A stretch of DNA of 64,000 bases from Mesostigma viride. Its lineage: Eukaryota; Streptophyta; Mesostigmatophyceae; Mesostigmatales; Mesostigmataceae. The first letter of the stretch is position 1; every line of letters begins with the position of its first letter. Below are positions 41,129 to 49,332 of the stretch, piece by piece. Made by a program: the position numbers and the translations under genes. The notes beneath the pieces were generated by a model. It did not search any database, was not told the DNA's origin, and saw nothing but the letters and a program-made list of their open reading frames with translations. The stretch lies in contig RPFO01000412.1 in NCBI GenBank assembly GCA_009746045.1, forward strand, positions 472,992 through 536,991, written 5' to 3'.

Positions 41129-41413
41129 ATGAAGCTCGATTTTGGAAAGGTTGTCAACACCATGCGAAAGATCGGACATGTGGCGGGCGACGCTATCCGG
41201 AAAGTGGGACATGGCGCGCGACTCGTGAAGGCGGCCGCGGGTGCTGCCGATTCGGCTCTTGGGCATGTCCCGAGCAAGTTGATCGAGGCGTCCCCGGTCC
41301 TCGGGACTGCTTACCGTGTCGCGAGAACCGGGTTGGACGCGTTGTCTTCCCTCGAGCGTAAGGTCGACGCGCACAAGGCCGCGAATCCGCTTCTGGGCCA
41401 GTTCCTCCACTAG
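41129..41413 (+). CDS. small amphipathic virion-like protein
   Basis: This 94-residue basic protein starts in an ATGA overlap with the minor capsid gene. It is nearly all helical by composition (VVNTMRKIGHVAGDAIRKVG, LVKAAAGAADSALG). It lies between the minor and major capsid genes. By position and amphipathic helices it could be a cement or membrane-active virion component, but this is an inference only. Confidence 0.65.
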   Translation: MKLDFGKVVNTMRKIGHVAGDAIRKVGHGARLVKAAAGAADSALGHVPSKLIEASPVLGTAYRVARTGLDALSSLERKVDAHKAANPLLGQFLH

Positions 41414-41435
41414 CCAGAATATTATCTAACTAACT

Positions 41436-41451
41436 GGTATACAACGCTCTC
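41436..41451 (+). promoter_or_regulatory. TATA-like motif before the major capsid gene
   Basis: GGTATACAACG ends a few bases before the ATG at 41452 (TATA at 41438-41441, 14 bp upstream). The same arrangement is seen 7-17 bp before the start of six other PLV genes. Confidence 0.5.
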
Positions 41452-42738
41452 ATGGCATCCGATGGTTCTTGGTACAATCGCGCTATTCCCAAAACGATGC
41501 AATACATCGTAAAGGCTCTCGGCCAGCACTCGACGTCCCGTGTGCAATTGTCCACTCTGTCCGCGAACTCGGGCATTAAGCAGGGTTCGGTTGTGGCTGT
41601 CCGACTTCCGACTAGCGGATTTGCCGATCTTCACAGTTTCGCCATGTACTTCAATGCGTCCGAGGCGGCTACGACCGGGTTCTGTAAGTTTCCTAGATAC
41701 ACTTCGTCGCTGATCAGGCGTTTGGAGGTATTGGTCGGCGGCCAGAGCGTTGACTCCATCAACGATTATCATCAGTTGTATCGGACCCTGCTTACTGTTC
41801 ACGGCGGAGTCGGTCATGACAACGCCCAAGCACCGTCCGGGTGGTCCGGTAGGGACGTCGACGATGTCGCGCTGACAGACAGGGATGACGAGGCTAAGGC
41901 CAAGCATACGAACATTCCTGGAGTGATCGACAACTGGCTCGGGTTCCTCTCTGGCGACCCTCGCGTGATCGATCTCAGTCTTTTCCCTCCGATCGAGATC
42001 CGGATTACGTTGATGGATGGGAGTGTCATGATCCCCGGAGAGGCAGTGGCGGCTGCGGCGCCAGCCGCTGCCGTCCCAGCCTGTGCCGGCCCCGGGTTTC
42101 AACTGGACCATATCCACTTCTCGATCGATACGTACAGGTTCCAGGAGGACGTGGTCTCCCAGGTCTTCGCGTCCAGGCTGGCGGAGGGCGGGACGCTGCC
42201 GTTTCGCTGGAAGATGTGGCAGTCAACGAAGCAATCTGCCAGTGCCGCTCCGTACAGCATTAAGGCGACCCTCTCTTCTGCATCCGCGAGCAAACTCCTC
42301 GCCATCCAAATCGACCCTGCCAAGGATGTCGCGAACGGAGCCGGTGATATCATGTTCGACCACGCCGCTATCGACAAGGACGTCAAGTTTCAGTTCGATA
42401 TTAACGGGTCTCACCAGTCTCCCGCGTATCGCATGGGCGTGACAGAGGCGTGGACTAACCTGGTGAGCGCATTCAACGACCAAGGGAACTCGCTGTCGTG
42501 CGCCAAGAACAAAATTACACCCGAAACCTGGCGAGACAAGCATTTCGTCATGGCCTGTCACCTGAACATGCCAGGCGCGGGGTCCGAGTACCAGAGCGGT
42601 CTCGACCTTCGCGGGACTGCGGCGGTCGTCACCCTTCGCGTGGATGGAGCGGGCGCGGCGTGTACCTCGTACTTGTTTTGCGAGCTCGAGGCCAAGATGG
42701 ACGTTGGCGCCGGGCGGCAGGCGGCCGTGTATCTGTAA
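41452..42738 (+). CDS. PLV major capsid protein (double jelly roll)
   Basis: This intact 428-residue protein has the family pattern of an N-terminal strand region, then RRLEVLVGGQSVDSINDYHQ (about residues 89-108), as in PLV and virophage capsid proteins. A beta-rich second half is divided by an Ala/Pro linker near 200-215. Length is close to the 400-600 usual for the family. It would form the pseudo-hexameric capsomers of an icosahedral virion. It follows the penton and 94-residue genes, the common capsid-block arrangement. The assignment is by pattern and context; a structure prediction would settle it. Confidence 0.8.
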   Translation: MASDGSWYNRAIPKTMQYIVKALGQHSTSRVQLSTLSANSGIKQGSVVAVRLPTSGFADLHSFAMYFNASEAATTGFCKFPRYTSSLIRRLEVLVGGQSVDSINDYHQLYRTLLTVHGGVGHDNAQAPSGWSGRDVDDVALTDRDDEAKAKHTNIPGVIDNWLGFLSGDPRVIDLSLFPPIEIRITLMDGSVMIPGEAVAAAAPAAAVPACAGPGFQLDHIHFSIDTYRFQEDVVSQVFASRLAEGGTLPFRWKMWQSTKQSASAAPYSIKATLSSASASKLLAIQIDPAKDVANGAGDIMFDHAAIDKDVKFQFDINGSHQSPAYRMGVTEAWTNLVSAFNDQGNSLSCAKNKITPETWRDKHFVMACHLNMPGAGSEYQSGLDLRGTAAVVTLRVDGAGAACTSYLFCELEAKMDVGAGRQAAVYL

Positions 42739-42768
42739 TAATCTCTGATTGTAACTGTATAGCGCCCG

Positions 42769-42939
42769 ATGGAGTACCTTAAGGATCCGAGATACGTAGC
42801 GAATCCGTTTAGTAGAGTCACCTTGATCTTCGATACCCCTGCGATGGTCGATAAAGGTCTGGCGATTGGATTGCCGGCTAGGAAAGGTCCGCTGATGGAA
42901 CCGAGATTTCAGTACCCGTTGCCAACCTCAAAAAAATAG
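42769..42939 (+). CDS. 56-residue protein downstream of the capsid gene
   Basis: The frame opens at ATG 42769, 11 bp after a TATA motif, and ends at TAG 42937-42939. The product begins MEYLKDPRYVANPF and is neutral to basic with a short hydrophobic stretch (VTLIFDTPAMV). Tight packing between two structural genes supports it being real. No family recognised. Confidence 0.5.
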   Translation: MEYLKDPRYVANPFSRVTLIFDTPAMVDKGLAIGLPARKGPLMEPRFQYPLPTSKK

Positions 42940-42964
42940 TGTCAGTTTGTAGTATGTCAGCAGC

Positions 42965-44644
42965 ATGTCTTTCGATTACGGTGTATGTCCTGCTTTGATT
43001 AATAAAAAGAAGCGCATCGTCGCGCCTTCCATAACATTAACGACCACAACCGGAACATATCCTAGCGCGTCTCCAATTACAGTTACAGCGACGTTCAGCC
43101 AGCCGGTCACGGGGTTCGCCTTAGACGATATCGTCGTAGTCAACGGGGCCATTGCCAGCCTGAACGGCAGCGGGGCGTCGTACACATTCCAAGTGACGCC
43201 AACGACTGCATATTCGCCGACTACAGTAGGCGTCGGAGCGGGGGCGGTGGTTAACTTGAAGAGTGCACGGAACAAAGCCTCGACTCCATTGGTCTTCACG
43301 TACTCACCCCCTCCAACGGTGACCCTCGCGACGACCGCGGGCTCGACGCCATCCTCGACACCCGTGGACGTGACCGCCACGTTCAGCAGGTCCGTCACGG
43401 GGTTCGCGTTGGGCGATATCACGGTGACAAACGGGACAGCCGCCAACCTGACCGGCAGCGGGACGTCGTACGCCTTCCAGGTGACGCCGACGACCGCTTA
43501 CACCGCCACGAGTGTCAATGTGGGCGCTGGAGTTGTCGCGGACGCTTCGATGGGAACCGCCAACGCGGCTTCCAACACACTGTCATTCACGTATGCCCCT
43601 CAGCCCACCGTCACGCTGTCGACATCCGCGGGGTCCACTTCCGCCTGGAGTTTCATATCCGCGACGGCGACTTTCAGTCGAGCAGTGACCGGTTTTGCAT
43701 TGGGCGACATCACGGTGATAAACGGGACAGCTTCCAATTTGGTAGGCAGCGGGGCGTCGTACACGTTCAACGTGACGGCGACAACGGCCAATTCCGCCAC
43801 GTCCTTCAGCATCGGCGCAGGGGCCGCGACAGACACATTGTTCGGGACCGGCAACTCAGCTTCGAACTCGCTATCATTCACGTTCACCCCATACAACCCC
43901 GCCACCGACTCGGCCCTGTATGCGTGGTACGACCCAACGGACTCTTCGACGCTCTATAGCAACACCAATTTTACCACACTCGCCACGACTTCGGTACGGG
44001 GTATGAAAGACAAGAAGGGGACCCAGCACCTACTGTGCTTTACCACAAATGCGCCGACCATCGACAACACTAGCTTAAACTCTAAGCGGTCTATTCAATT
44101 CAGTTATAGTTTGCGTAACGGGCTACAGAGCGACGGCTTTTTTTGGGGTCGCCCGCAAAACACTATGATCGTCGTCGCAAAATCAAACACCCCGAGTGTT
44201 TACCCTCGCGGGTCAGGTAGTAGCGTGAAAGGTCTTGTTGTCGGTGCTCAAAGTAATTACGGACTGGGAATCTGCAACAACTGCGACGATTACAAGTTTT
44301 ATGCGCTTTTGGGTACGGACGGAGCCACTCAACCGATCTGCACGAATGCAGAGTTTTACGACGGCCGGGCGCACGTGATGGCAGTGTCGTGTGACCTAGG
44401 AAGCACGCCAAAAACGTCCATTACCAGATTTGATGGTAGAGATGGTGGGGCGTACACCGGTACGGCGGTACAGAATCCAGGAAGGATCTGTGTTGGCGCG
44501 GATATAGATTGGAGCACTCGTAACTGGGACGGATGGACCGGCGAGATCCTGATCTACAGCACCGCCAAGACCGCGGCCGAGCTCGAACAGATCCGAGGTT
44601 ATCTAGTGCACAAATGGGGCACGCCTGCCGCCATCCCAGCGTAG
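42965..44644 (+). CDS. fibre-like protein: three Ig-like repeats and a lectin-like domain
   Basis: This intact 559-residue protein has three tandem repeats of about 95 residues (roughly 21-115, 116-215, 216-312), each with VTATFS, VTGFALGDI and a Gly-Ser-Gly-x-Ser-Tyr-x-Phe block, as in bacterial Ig-like domains of surface adhesins. The C-terminal part (about 318-559) resembles a concanavalin A/LamG-type lectin domain: ALYAWYDPTDSSTLY near its start, and GEILIYSTAKTAAELEQIRGYLVHKWG-type ending near 525-550. It probably binds the host surface. The repeats are more similar to each other than expected for old duplications, suggesting recent expansion or transfer from bacteria. Confidence 0.8.
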   Translation: MSFDYGVCPALINKKKRIVAPSITLTTTTGTYPSASPITVTATFSQPVTGFALDDIVVVNGAIASLNGSGASYTFQVTPTTAYSPTTVGVGAGAVVNLKSARNKASTPLVFTYSPPPTVTLATTAGSTPSSTPVDVTATFSRSVTGFALGDITVTNGTAANLTGSGTSYAFQVTPTTAYTATSVNVGAGVVADASMGTANAASNTLSFTYAPQPTVTLSTSAGSTSAWSFISATATFSRAVTGFALGDITVINGTASNLVGSGASYTFNVTATTANSATSFSIGAGAATDTLFGTGNSASNSLSFTFTPYNPATDSALYAWYDPTDSSTLYSNTNFTTLATTSVRGMKDKKGTQHLLCFTTNAPTIDNTSLNSKRSIQFSYSLRNGLQSDGFFWGRPQNTMIVVAKSNTPSVYPRGSGSSVKGLVVGAQSNYGLGICNNCDDYKFYALLGTDGATQPICTNAEFYDGRAHVMAVSCDLGSTPKTSITRFDGRDGGAYTGTAVQNPGRICVGADIDWSTRNWDGWTGEILIYSTAKTAAELEQIRGYLVHKWGTPAAIPA

Positions 44645-44673
44645 ATAGCCGGTTGAACTATTATCTCCCGTGA

Positions 44674-45186
44674 ATGTATAACGAAGCCATGGACTACCCG
44701 TATTTCTACCAAGTCATCTTAGACTCTGGGAAGGCACAAGAGTTCGATGAAACGACCATGCGGGCCGTGTTTGTCGTAAAGCCAGACGCTAGGGCTCCTG
44801 TAATCGACGATACATGGCGTGGAGGAGCACACGCGGCTTATCTGGCCAATGTCGAAGGCGCGGGCAATTACAAGACTATCGGAATAGTCTCGCCGGATTT
44901 TACGGGTGGGTCGCACAACGTAAACGACGAGGTGGCGTTAGTGTCTGACGAATGCTACGGAACCGAGGCGACATCCTACAACATGATAAACGATCACAGC
45001 TATTTCAATCTCGAGAACCCATACCTGTTCCGAAACGGAGGGCGTTTGACTATGCGGATGGTTCATTTGGACCGCGGCTCGAACGACGCTGACTACGAGT
45101 CGCCTGATGCCGCAGACAGCTTTCTCGTCGTCCTCCGATTCGAGAAAATCCGCGGATTCGATTCGTGTAAATGCCATCACAAGTAG
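44674..45186 (+). CDS. unknown PLV protein (170 residues)
   Basis: The frame is intact. The product is acidic and beta-rich (AVFVVKPDARAPVIDDTW, LRFEKIRGFDSCKCHHK) with no signal peptide or membrane segment. It follows the fibre gene by 29 bp, so a virion or fibre-linked role is likely but unproven. Confidence 0.65.
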   Translation: MYNEAMDYPYFYQVILDSGKAQEFDETTMRAVFVVKPDARAPVIDDTWRGGAHAAYLANVEGAGNYKTIGIVSPDFTGGSHNVNDEVALVSDECYGTEATSYNMINDHSYFNLENPYLFRNGGRLTMRMVHLDRGSNDADYESPDAADSFLVVLRFEKIRGFDSCKCHHK

Positions 45187-45280
45187 ACAGGATTAACGCG
45201 TAACGACTCAGTGTAAATGGTGCATGTTATCGTATCTGATTAATAAATTATCTTACACGACTCTATAAAACGTTCCCAAT

Positions 45281-45658
45281 ATGTTCGTTACCATGAATGA
45301 CATTCTCAATTGCATCGAGGCCTGCAAACCGGGCAGTGGCGGGTACATCCAGAGCGGTACGCGACGGTCCGTCAACGCCACAGAAGTCGCGCGAGTTTCT
45401 TGCACCGTCGCCGGAAAGCCCGATCCGTACGAGGACAATTACAATGTCGAATTAGACCAACTAGACGATCCACGCATATTCTCATCGGCTGCTGTGTGCG
45501 CCTTGGAAGACGGCGCGACTCTGGACGAAATTATCAAGGCGTGCGAGGACTTGGTTGTTGTGTCCATAATGTCCGGCTGCGTCACTGGCAGACAATCCAT
45601 TTCCTCGTCGACGTTTGACCAAGTGAAGGAACGGCTGCAGCTCCTGAGAGGCGATTGA
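45281..45658 (+). CDS. unknown PLV protein (125 residues), last gene before the terminal repeat
   Basis: It starts 17 bp after a TATAAA motif. It is a mostly helical, acidic protein with six cysteines scattered through it (ILNCIEACKPG, VSCTVAG, AAVCALEDG, KACEDL, SGCVTG). It ends 14 bp before the right terminal repeat. No family recognised. Confidence 0.65.
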   Translation: MFVTMNDILNCIEACKPGSGGYIQSGTRRSVNATEVARVSCTVAGKPDPYEDNYNVELDQLDDPRIFSSAAVCALEDGATLDEIIKACEDLVVVSIMSGCVTGRQSISSSTFDQVKERLQLLRGD

Positions 45659-45778
45659 CACCCCGCTCCTCTCCCGCGAGGACGCAGGACTCGCACGAAA
45701 GGTCCGCGAATTTCCAAGCCGAGGGCCGGATTTTCAGCGACCCGGGTGCGCGCTGGCTCGTGAGCTGGATTTCTCGAT

Positions 45779-46040
45779 GTTCCGCGTGCTGCCCAACTTT
45801 TGCAAGGATTTGCTATAAAAGTTGGGCAGCACGCCGAACCTTCTCCCCAAGTTCCCAAGCACTCTCACTGCCCGCGATCGGGAAAAACAGAGGTCGTATT
45901 TTTCGGGTCGATGCGAACCGCGCGCCCCCCACACGAACGACCCGGGTGCGCGCTGGCTCGTGAGCTGGATTTCTCGATGTTCCGCGTGTTACTCAACTTT
46001 TGCAAGTAATTGCTATTAAAGTTGAGCAGCACGCTGAACC
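45779..46040. other. terminal-repeat hairpin H2, two right copies
   Basis: The hairpin at 45779-45839 pairs 22 of 23 positions. The one at 45979-46040 has CTCAAC/GTTGAG where the others have CCCAAC/GTTGGG, a paired substitution, plus a few mismatches. The two arise from the tandem duplication within the right repeat. Confidence 0.85.
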
Positions 46041-46189
46041 TTCTCCCCAAGTTCTCAAGCACTCTCACTGCCCGCGATCGGGAAAACAGAGGTCGTATTT
46101 TTCGGGCCGATGCGAACCGCGCGCCCCCCACACGAACGACCCGGCCGTCCATGGACGTCCCGCGCGTTCTGCGGTGGGTTTGTGAGAGA

Positions 46190-46251
46190 GGGGGAAAATT
46201 GGCCAGAGAAAGATTAGCACTTCTATCAAATTATCTGGCCAATTTTCCCCC
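46190..46251. other. terminal-repeat hairpin H1, right
   Basis: The 18 bp arm GGGGGAAAATTGGCCAGA pairs perfectly with its inverted copy. Outer arm bases differ from the left hairpin on both sides of the stem, so pairing is preserved by compensatory changes. Confidence 0.9.
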
Positions 46252-46512
46252 ATATGAGAACCATGTCTCACATGTTAATGCAGGTATGGGTTTCGTGGGT
46301 GACCGGTGACAGACGCCAGCATTTCTCTGACACCCTAAACCCCGCGACCACTGAGCCGGGGTTTGTAGGTGTCGGGAAGGCGTGGCTGCGATGTGACAGG
46401 TGTTAGTAGCAAACCAGAACCCCAATATTTTATCACTCAATTTATCACTCAGCCATCATCACTCAAGAATGGCTCCCCGGTACCCCACACGGCCCCATCA
46501 CTCAATGAGGGG

Positions 46513-46743
46513 TTATATATATATATATATTAAAATATCTGAATACAGACACAGGGTACGTTGGCGGGGGGTGGTTGTCATTAGAGTGAATTATTGTCGT
46601 GTACTCAACAGCTTCCGTTCACAAGTTTCACACAGACAACTGTCATGCAACGGCATGGGGACCCCAAGCGTCTGGTATTACTTGTCTCGCTCAACAAAAA
46701 ATGTTCAACACAACACAGGGTAAATTTGATGAGTACAGCTATG
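46513..46743. other. viral insertion flank and 3' flank of the MFS gene
   Basis: It begins with a (TA)n tract, the target context of the virus, followed by unremarkable sequence up to the MFS stop. No gene seen. Confidence 0.5.
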
Positions 46744-49332
46744 CTACAAACCCCTCGCCTGACTGGGCCCTGACCGCGCAATCAACCATGCTGCCACCAG
46801 AGCAAGCGGGCAAAAGGACAAGAACACGGCAGACCACCCCCCCACCCCTGCCACCACCCCTACCACCACCCCCGATAAGATCGACCCCACCGAACCCGCA
46901 CCATTCACCAATGCCATCACCTGTGCAACACTTACTGATGCCCCAGCCCCCCCTGCACTATCACCCTGGCTGGTGGTGCTCAGGGACATGGGCAGGATGG
47001 CCCCCACCAGCACATCCAACGCATACAGCAGCACGCCCAGCGTGCACAGGGTGGCGATGTTAGCGGCATAAGAGACCCGGCTGGTCCACGCGTAGAGTGC
47101 GCACGTGGCGGCAAGGGACGCCAGAAGGATGACCGAGAACCGCCGCTGGCCGGTGACGACATCAGCAGTCTCCTTGGGATCCTCGTTCTTGTGCCGGGGC
47201 CGCTGGCGGGCGATGGCATCCGATCGGGTGATGGCACTGTTAAAATTATTCTGGCGACTGCTGCTGCTGCTGCTGCTGGTGTTGCTGCTGCTGCTCTTGT
47301 CATTGTTCTTTTGCTCAAGCCTCCATTGGGCGTCACCATCCTTCGAGATTTGCCCCGCCAACACATCACGACTTGAGCTGCGGAGCAGTGCGGCATGCGG
47401 TGCCGACCCCACCTCCTTTCCTTTCCCCGCCAACCCATTAATCCTGGCCGTTGCGCTCTCACCATCCTCGCCCATGGACCCATCGGCCACGCCCCCACCG
47501 GGTCGTCTGCCTCCGCCGGCATCCTGGGCTATAAAAAGATTGTCGGCCGCCCACCCCGCGCCCAGGCTACCCACCATGCCCGCGAGCTCGAACATGGGTG
47601 CGGTGCGCCCTGCCAGGGAGATCGGGTAGCCAAGCGCGCGCACCATGTAGAAGGGCAGCCAGCCCATGAGTGCGTAGCGCATGAATTTCACAACGGCGTA
47701 CGCAAGCGATAGGGAGAGGAGTTGGCCGGATAGCAGCAGAAGGGCAGCAGGTCGTGACCTCTTCCGGTGGTCCCTCACGCCCTCGTCCTCGCCTTTTTCC
47801 TGGTTCCTCGTGGCATCAGCCTCCCCCACTGTTAGGTGGCTCCGCATTTCCCTGCCCTCACCCACTCGATCATTCTCGGGGAGATAAGCGGCTGCTTGCG
47901 CCGGATTGGCCGCTGGCGGCTTGTGGCTCCCCAGATGACTTGTAGACGAAACCCCCCAGCCAGCGCCCGCGTCCCCTTGGTGGCTTACCTGGGTGCCGGG
48001 TTGCGCCACATCTGCCCACTCACTCACAGGGGAGGATGCATCCGTTGCAGGTGTATGCATAGTAGCGCCAGGCGAACCACTGGCAGGGGGAGAAGGCGGG
48101 GGCTTGGGATCGGGCAGCCGCGCGGCCCAACCATTGACTTCATGGTCCCGTAAGGCAAGACCCGGAGCGTGATTCGTAGGCAACGACAGCCCACCGTTAC
48201 GCTTGGCCTCCCCGGCCAAAGGAGTCACATCCTGACCAAAGCCTTGCATGGTGGCAGTACCCTGGCCATCCCTGGGTTGATCGTCTATCGCGCGACTGGC
48301 ATGACGGTCACCGTCCTCGGTGTGACGATCTGAGGATGGTACTTGGGCGCTGGGCTTTGGGGGGGCGGCCGTGCTATAAATAGCGGCCACGGAAAGCATG
48401 AGGGCCGCAGCGCCGTAGAACGCGGCCGGCCACCCAAAGCGGAGCAGGAGCGCCGTCGCGAGCCAGGCAGCAAACATGGCACCGGCCTGGTAGCAGGTGC
48501 AGAAGAGGCCCATGACCCTGCCGCGCTCCCTGGGGGGGAACCAGGCGACGATGGTGGCGGAGCAGCCGGGCCAGCCGGCGCTCTGGACGACCCCGTTCAG
48601 GGCCCAGGGCGCCGCGAGAGCGAGGAGAGTTAATGCTTGCGCGGGGGCAGAGGCTAGGTTGGGCGACAGGTCAGTTGCGCATTGTAGGAGAGAGAGGAAG
48701 GAACGGAGGCCGGGGAGGCTGACGTGCTGGGCGGCGGCAACGAGGACAGGGAGGGCCAGGTTGGCAAGCGCGGATCCGACGAGAGCGATGATGATGAGCA
48801 GGCGACCGGCACGGGAGCCGATGGAGGCCCACAGAAAGCTGCCGCAGGCGTAGGAAAAGAGGAACACGGAATCGACGGTGCCCATCGCCGCGCTGTCCAT
48901 GTACGGCCCGAACGCGGCGGTCAGGGTGGACTTGGCGATTCCGAAATTGTTTCTTCCGCAATATAAGGCGGCGTACGCCACCCACGCGGTTGCAAAAGCG
49001 AGGCATTGAGAACGGGAAATGGTACCGAAGAGGGCGGGCGAGGTTGCGGCAGTGGGATGGCTCGCAGAGCCGTCTTCGTGGTTCTTATCGGCTCTTGCCC
49101 TGGCAGAAAGTGGGCGCCTCCTCCTTGAGCGGAAAGCCGGAACGTGCACAAGTCCTAAGCTGGGCGAGGTATACAGACCATAATTGGAGGGCCTCTGAGA
49201 TAAGAATATCGCATCGTGGCCACATTTATGGCGGTCAACCCCAGCGGCCCTTAGTGTTCCCGACGGAAGACCTAGAACATCGAGGGAGACAGGCATCCAT
49301 GCTGCAAAACATCTAGGAATCCCGACATCCAT
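46744..49332 (-). CDS. MFS transporter, organophosphate/phosphate antiporter-like
   Basis: This intronless frame encodes 862 residues. The first 90 are Arg/Ser-rich without acidic clusters at the start (RSRRRRPLSARARADK) and could be a plastid-type transit peptide. Six membrane segments follow (about 115-345), with YCGRNNFGIAKSTL in the first loop as in the SLC37/GlpT family, and PRERGRVMGLF in the cytosolic loop. A 200-residue hydrophilic loop comes next, then six more segments; another long loop rich in Ser/Asn splits them. It should exchange a sugar phosphate or glycerol 3-phosphate for phosphate; the substrate cannot be read from the sequence. It is a host gene, GC-rich, 230 bp from the viral insertion. 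Confidence 0.8.
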   Translation of the reverse strand: MDVGIPRCFAAWMPVSLDVLGLPSGTLRAAGVDRHKCGHDAIFLSQRPSNYGLYTSPSLGLVHVPAFRSRRRRPLSARARADKNHEDGSASHPTAATSPALFGTISRSQCLAFATAWVAYAALYCGRNNFGIAKSTLTAAFGPYMDSAAMGTVDSVFLFSYACGSFLWASIGSRAGRLLIIIALVGSALANLALPVLVAAAQHVSLPGLRSFLSLLQCATDLSPNLASAPAQALTLLALAAPWALNGVVQSAGWPGCSATIVAWFPPRERGRVMGLFCTCYQAGAMFAAWLATALLLRFGWPAAFYGAAALMLSVAAIYSTAAPPKPSAQVPSSDRHTEDGDRHASRAIDDQPRDGQGTATMQGFGQDVTPLAGEAKRNGGLSLPTNHAPGLALRDHEVNGWAARLPDPKPPPSPPASGSPGATMHTPATDASSPVSEWADVAQPGTQVSHQGDAGAGWGVSSTSHLGSHKPPAANPAQAAAYLPENDRVGEGREMRSHLTVGEADATRNQEKGEDEGVRDHRKRSRPAALLLLSGQLLSLSLAYAVVKFMRYALMGWLPFYMVRALGYPISLAGRTAPMFELAGMVGSLGAGWAADNLFIAQDAGGGRRPGGGVADGSMGEDGESATARINGLAGKGKEVGSAPHAALLRSSSRDVLAGQISKDGDAQWRLEQKNNDKSSSSNTSSSSSSSRQNNFNSAITRSDAIARQRPRHKNEDPKETADVVTGQRRFSVILLASLAATCALYAWTSRVSYAANIATLCTLGVLLYALDVLVGAILPMSLSTTSQGDSAGGAGASVSVAQVMALVNGAGSVGSILSGVVVGVVAGVGGWSAVFLSFCPLALVAAWLIARSGPSQARGL
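47269..47305 (-). repeat. CTG/CAG trinucleotide run in the MFS gene
   Basis: A (CTG)n run (plus strand) codes the Ser/Asn-rich part of the second long loop. It is a likely site of length variation. Confidence 0.75.

Larger units (their letters stand above)
29491..41132 (+). pseudogene. probable PLV minor capsid (penton) protein, split by the gypsy element
   Basis: The coding parts are 29491-30036 and 40821-41132. Each has stretches typical of single-jelly-roll penton proteins: SSPFQLRVGESVGRVLGF in the first, and SPRGISLRLLDEDDVP followed by VQLSFRI in the second. The gypsy element inserted with a 5 bp duplication (GTTTG), and removing it with one copy of the duplication joins the two parts in frame, giving about 285 residues. 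The gene ends in an ATGA overlap with the following gene. Vertices of the capsid would need this protein, so the provirus is defective here. The family assignment is by pattern and position, not by search. Confidence 0.7.
15581..46512. mobile_element. integrated Polinton-like virus (PLV), about 18.4 kb without later insertions
   Basis: Long terminal inverted repeats bound a gene set typical of PLVs: major capsid protein, minor capsid protein, FtsK/HerA-type ATPase, primase-helicase and tyrosine recombinase. Both ends begin CCCCTCATTGAGTGATGGGG and lie in (TA)n tracts. Left-hand genes run mostly on the minus strand and right-hand structural genes on the plus strand, diverging at 25373-25410. 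The 30.9 kb span includes a 1.7 kb TTAA element and a 10.8 kb gypsy element. No DNA polymerase B, Polinton integrase or Ulp1-type protease was found. Frame breaks in two core genes and two insertions indicate a defective provirus. Confidence 0.9.
45673..46512 (-). repeat. right terminal inverted repeat of the PLV, with internal duplication
   Basis: It is the inverted copy of the left repeat but about 200 bp longer. The block from the GACCCGGGTGCGCGCTGGC motif through the inner hairpin to the next GACCCGGG (about 45748-45947) is duplicated in tandem. Confidence 0.9.

Noticed and set aside
15581-46512. Classical Polinton/Maverick
   Set aside because: No DNA polymerase B, no DDE integrase and no cysteine protease were found; the recombinase and helicase point to a PLV.
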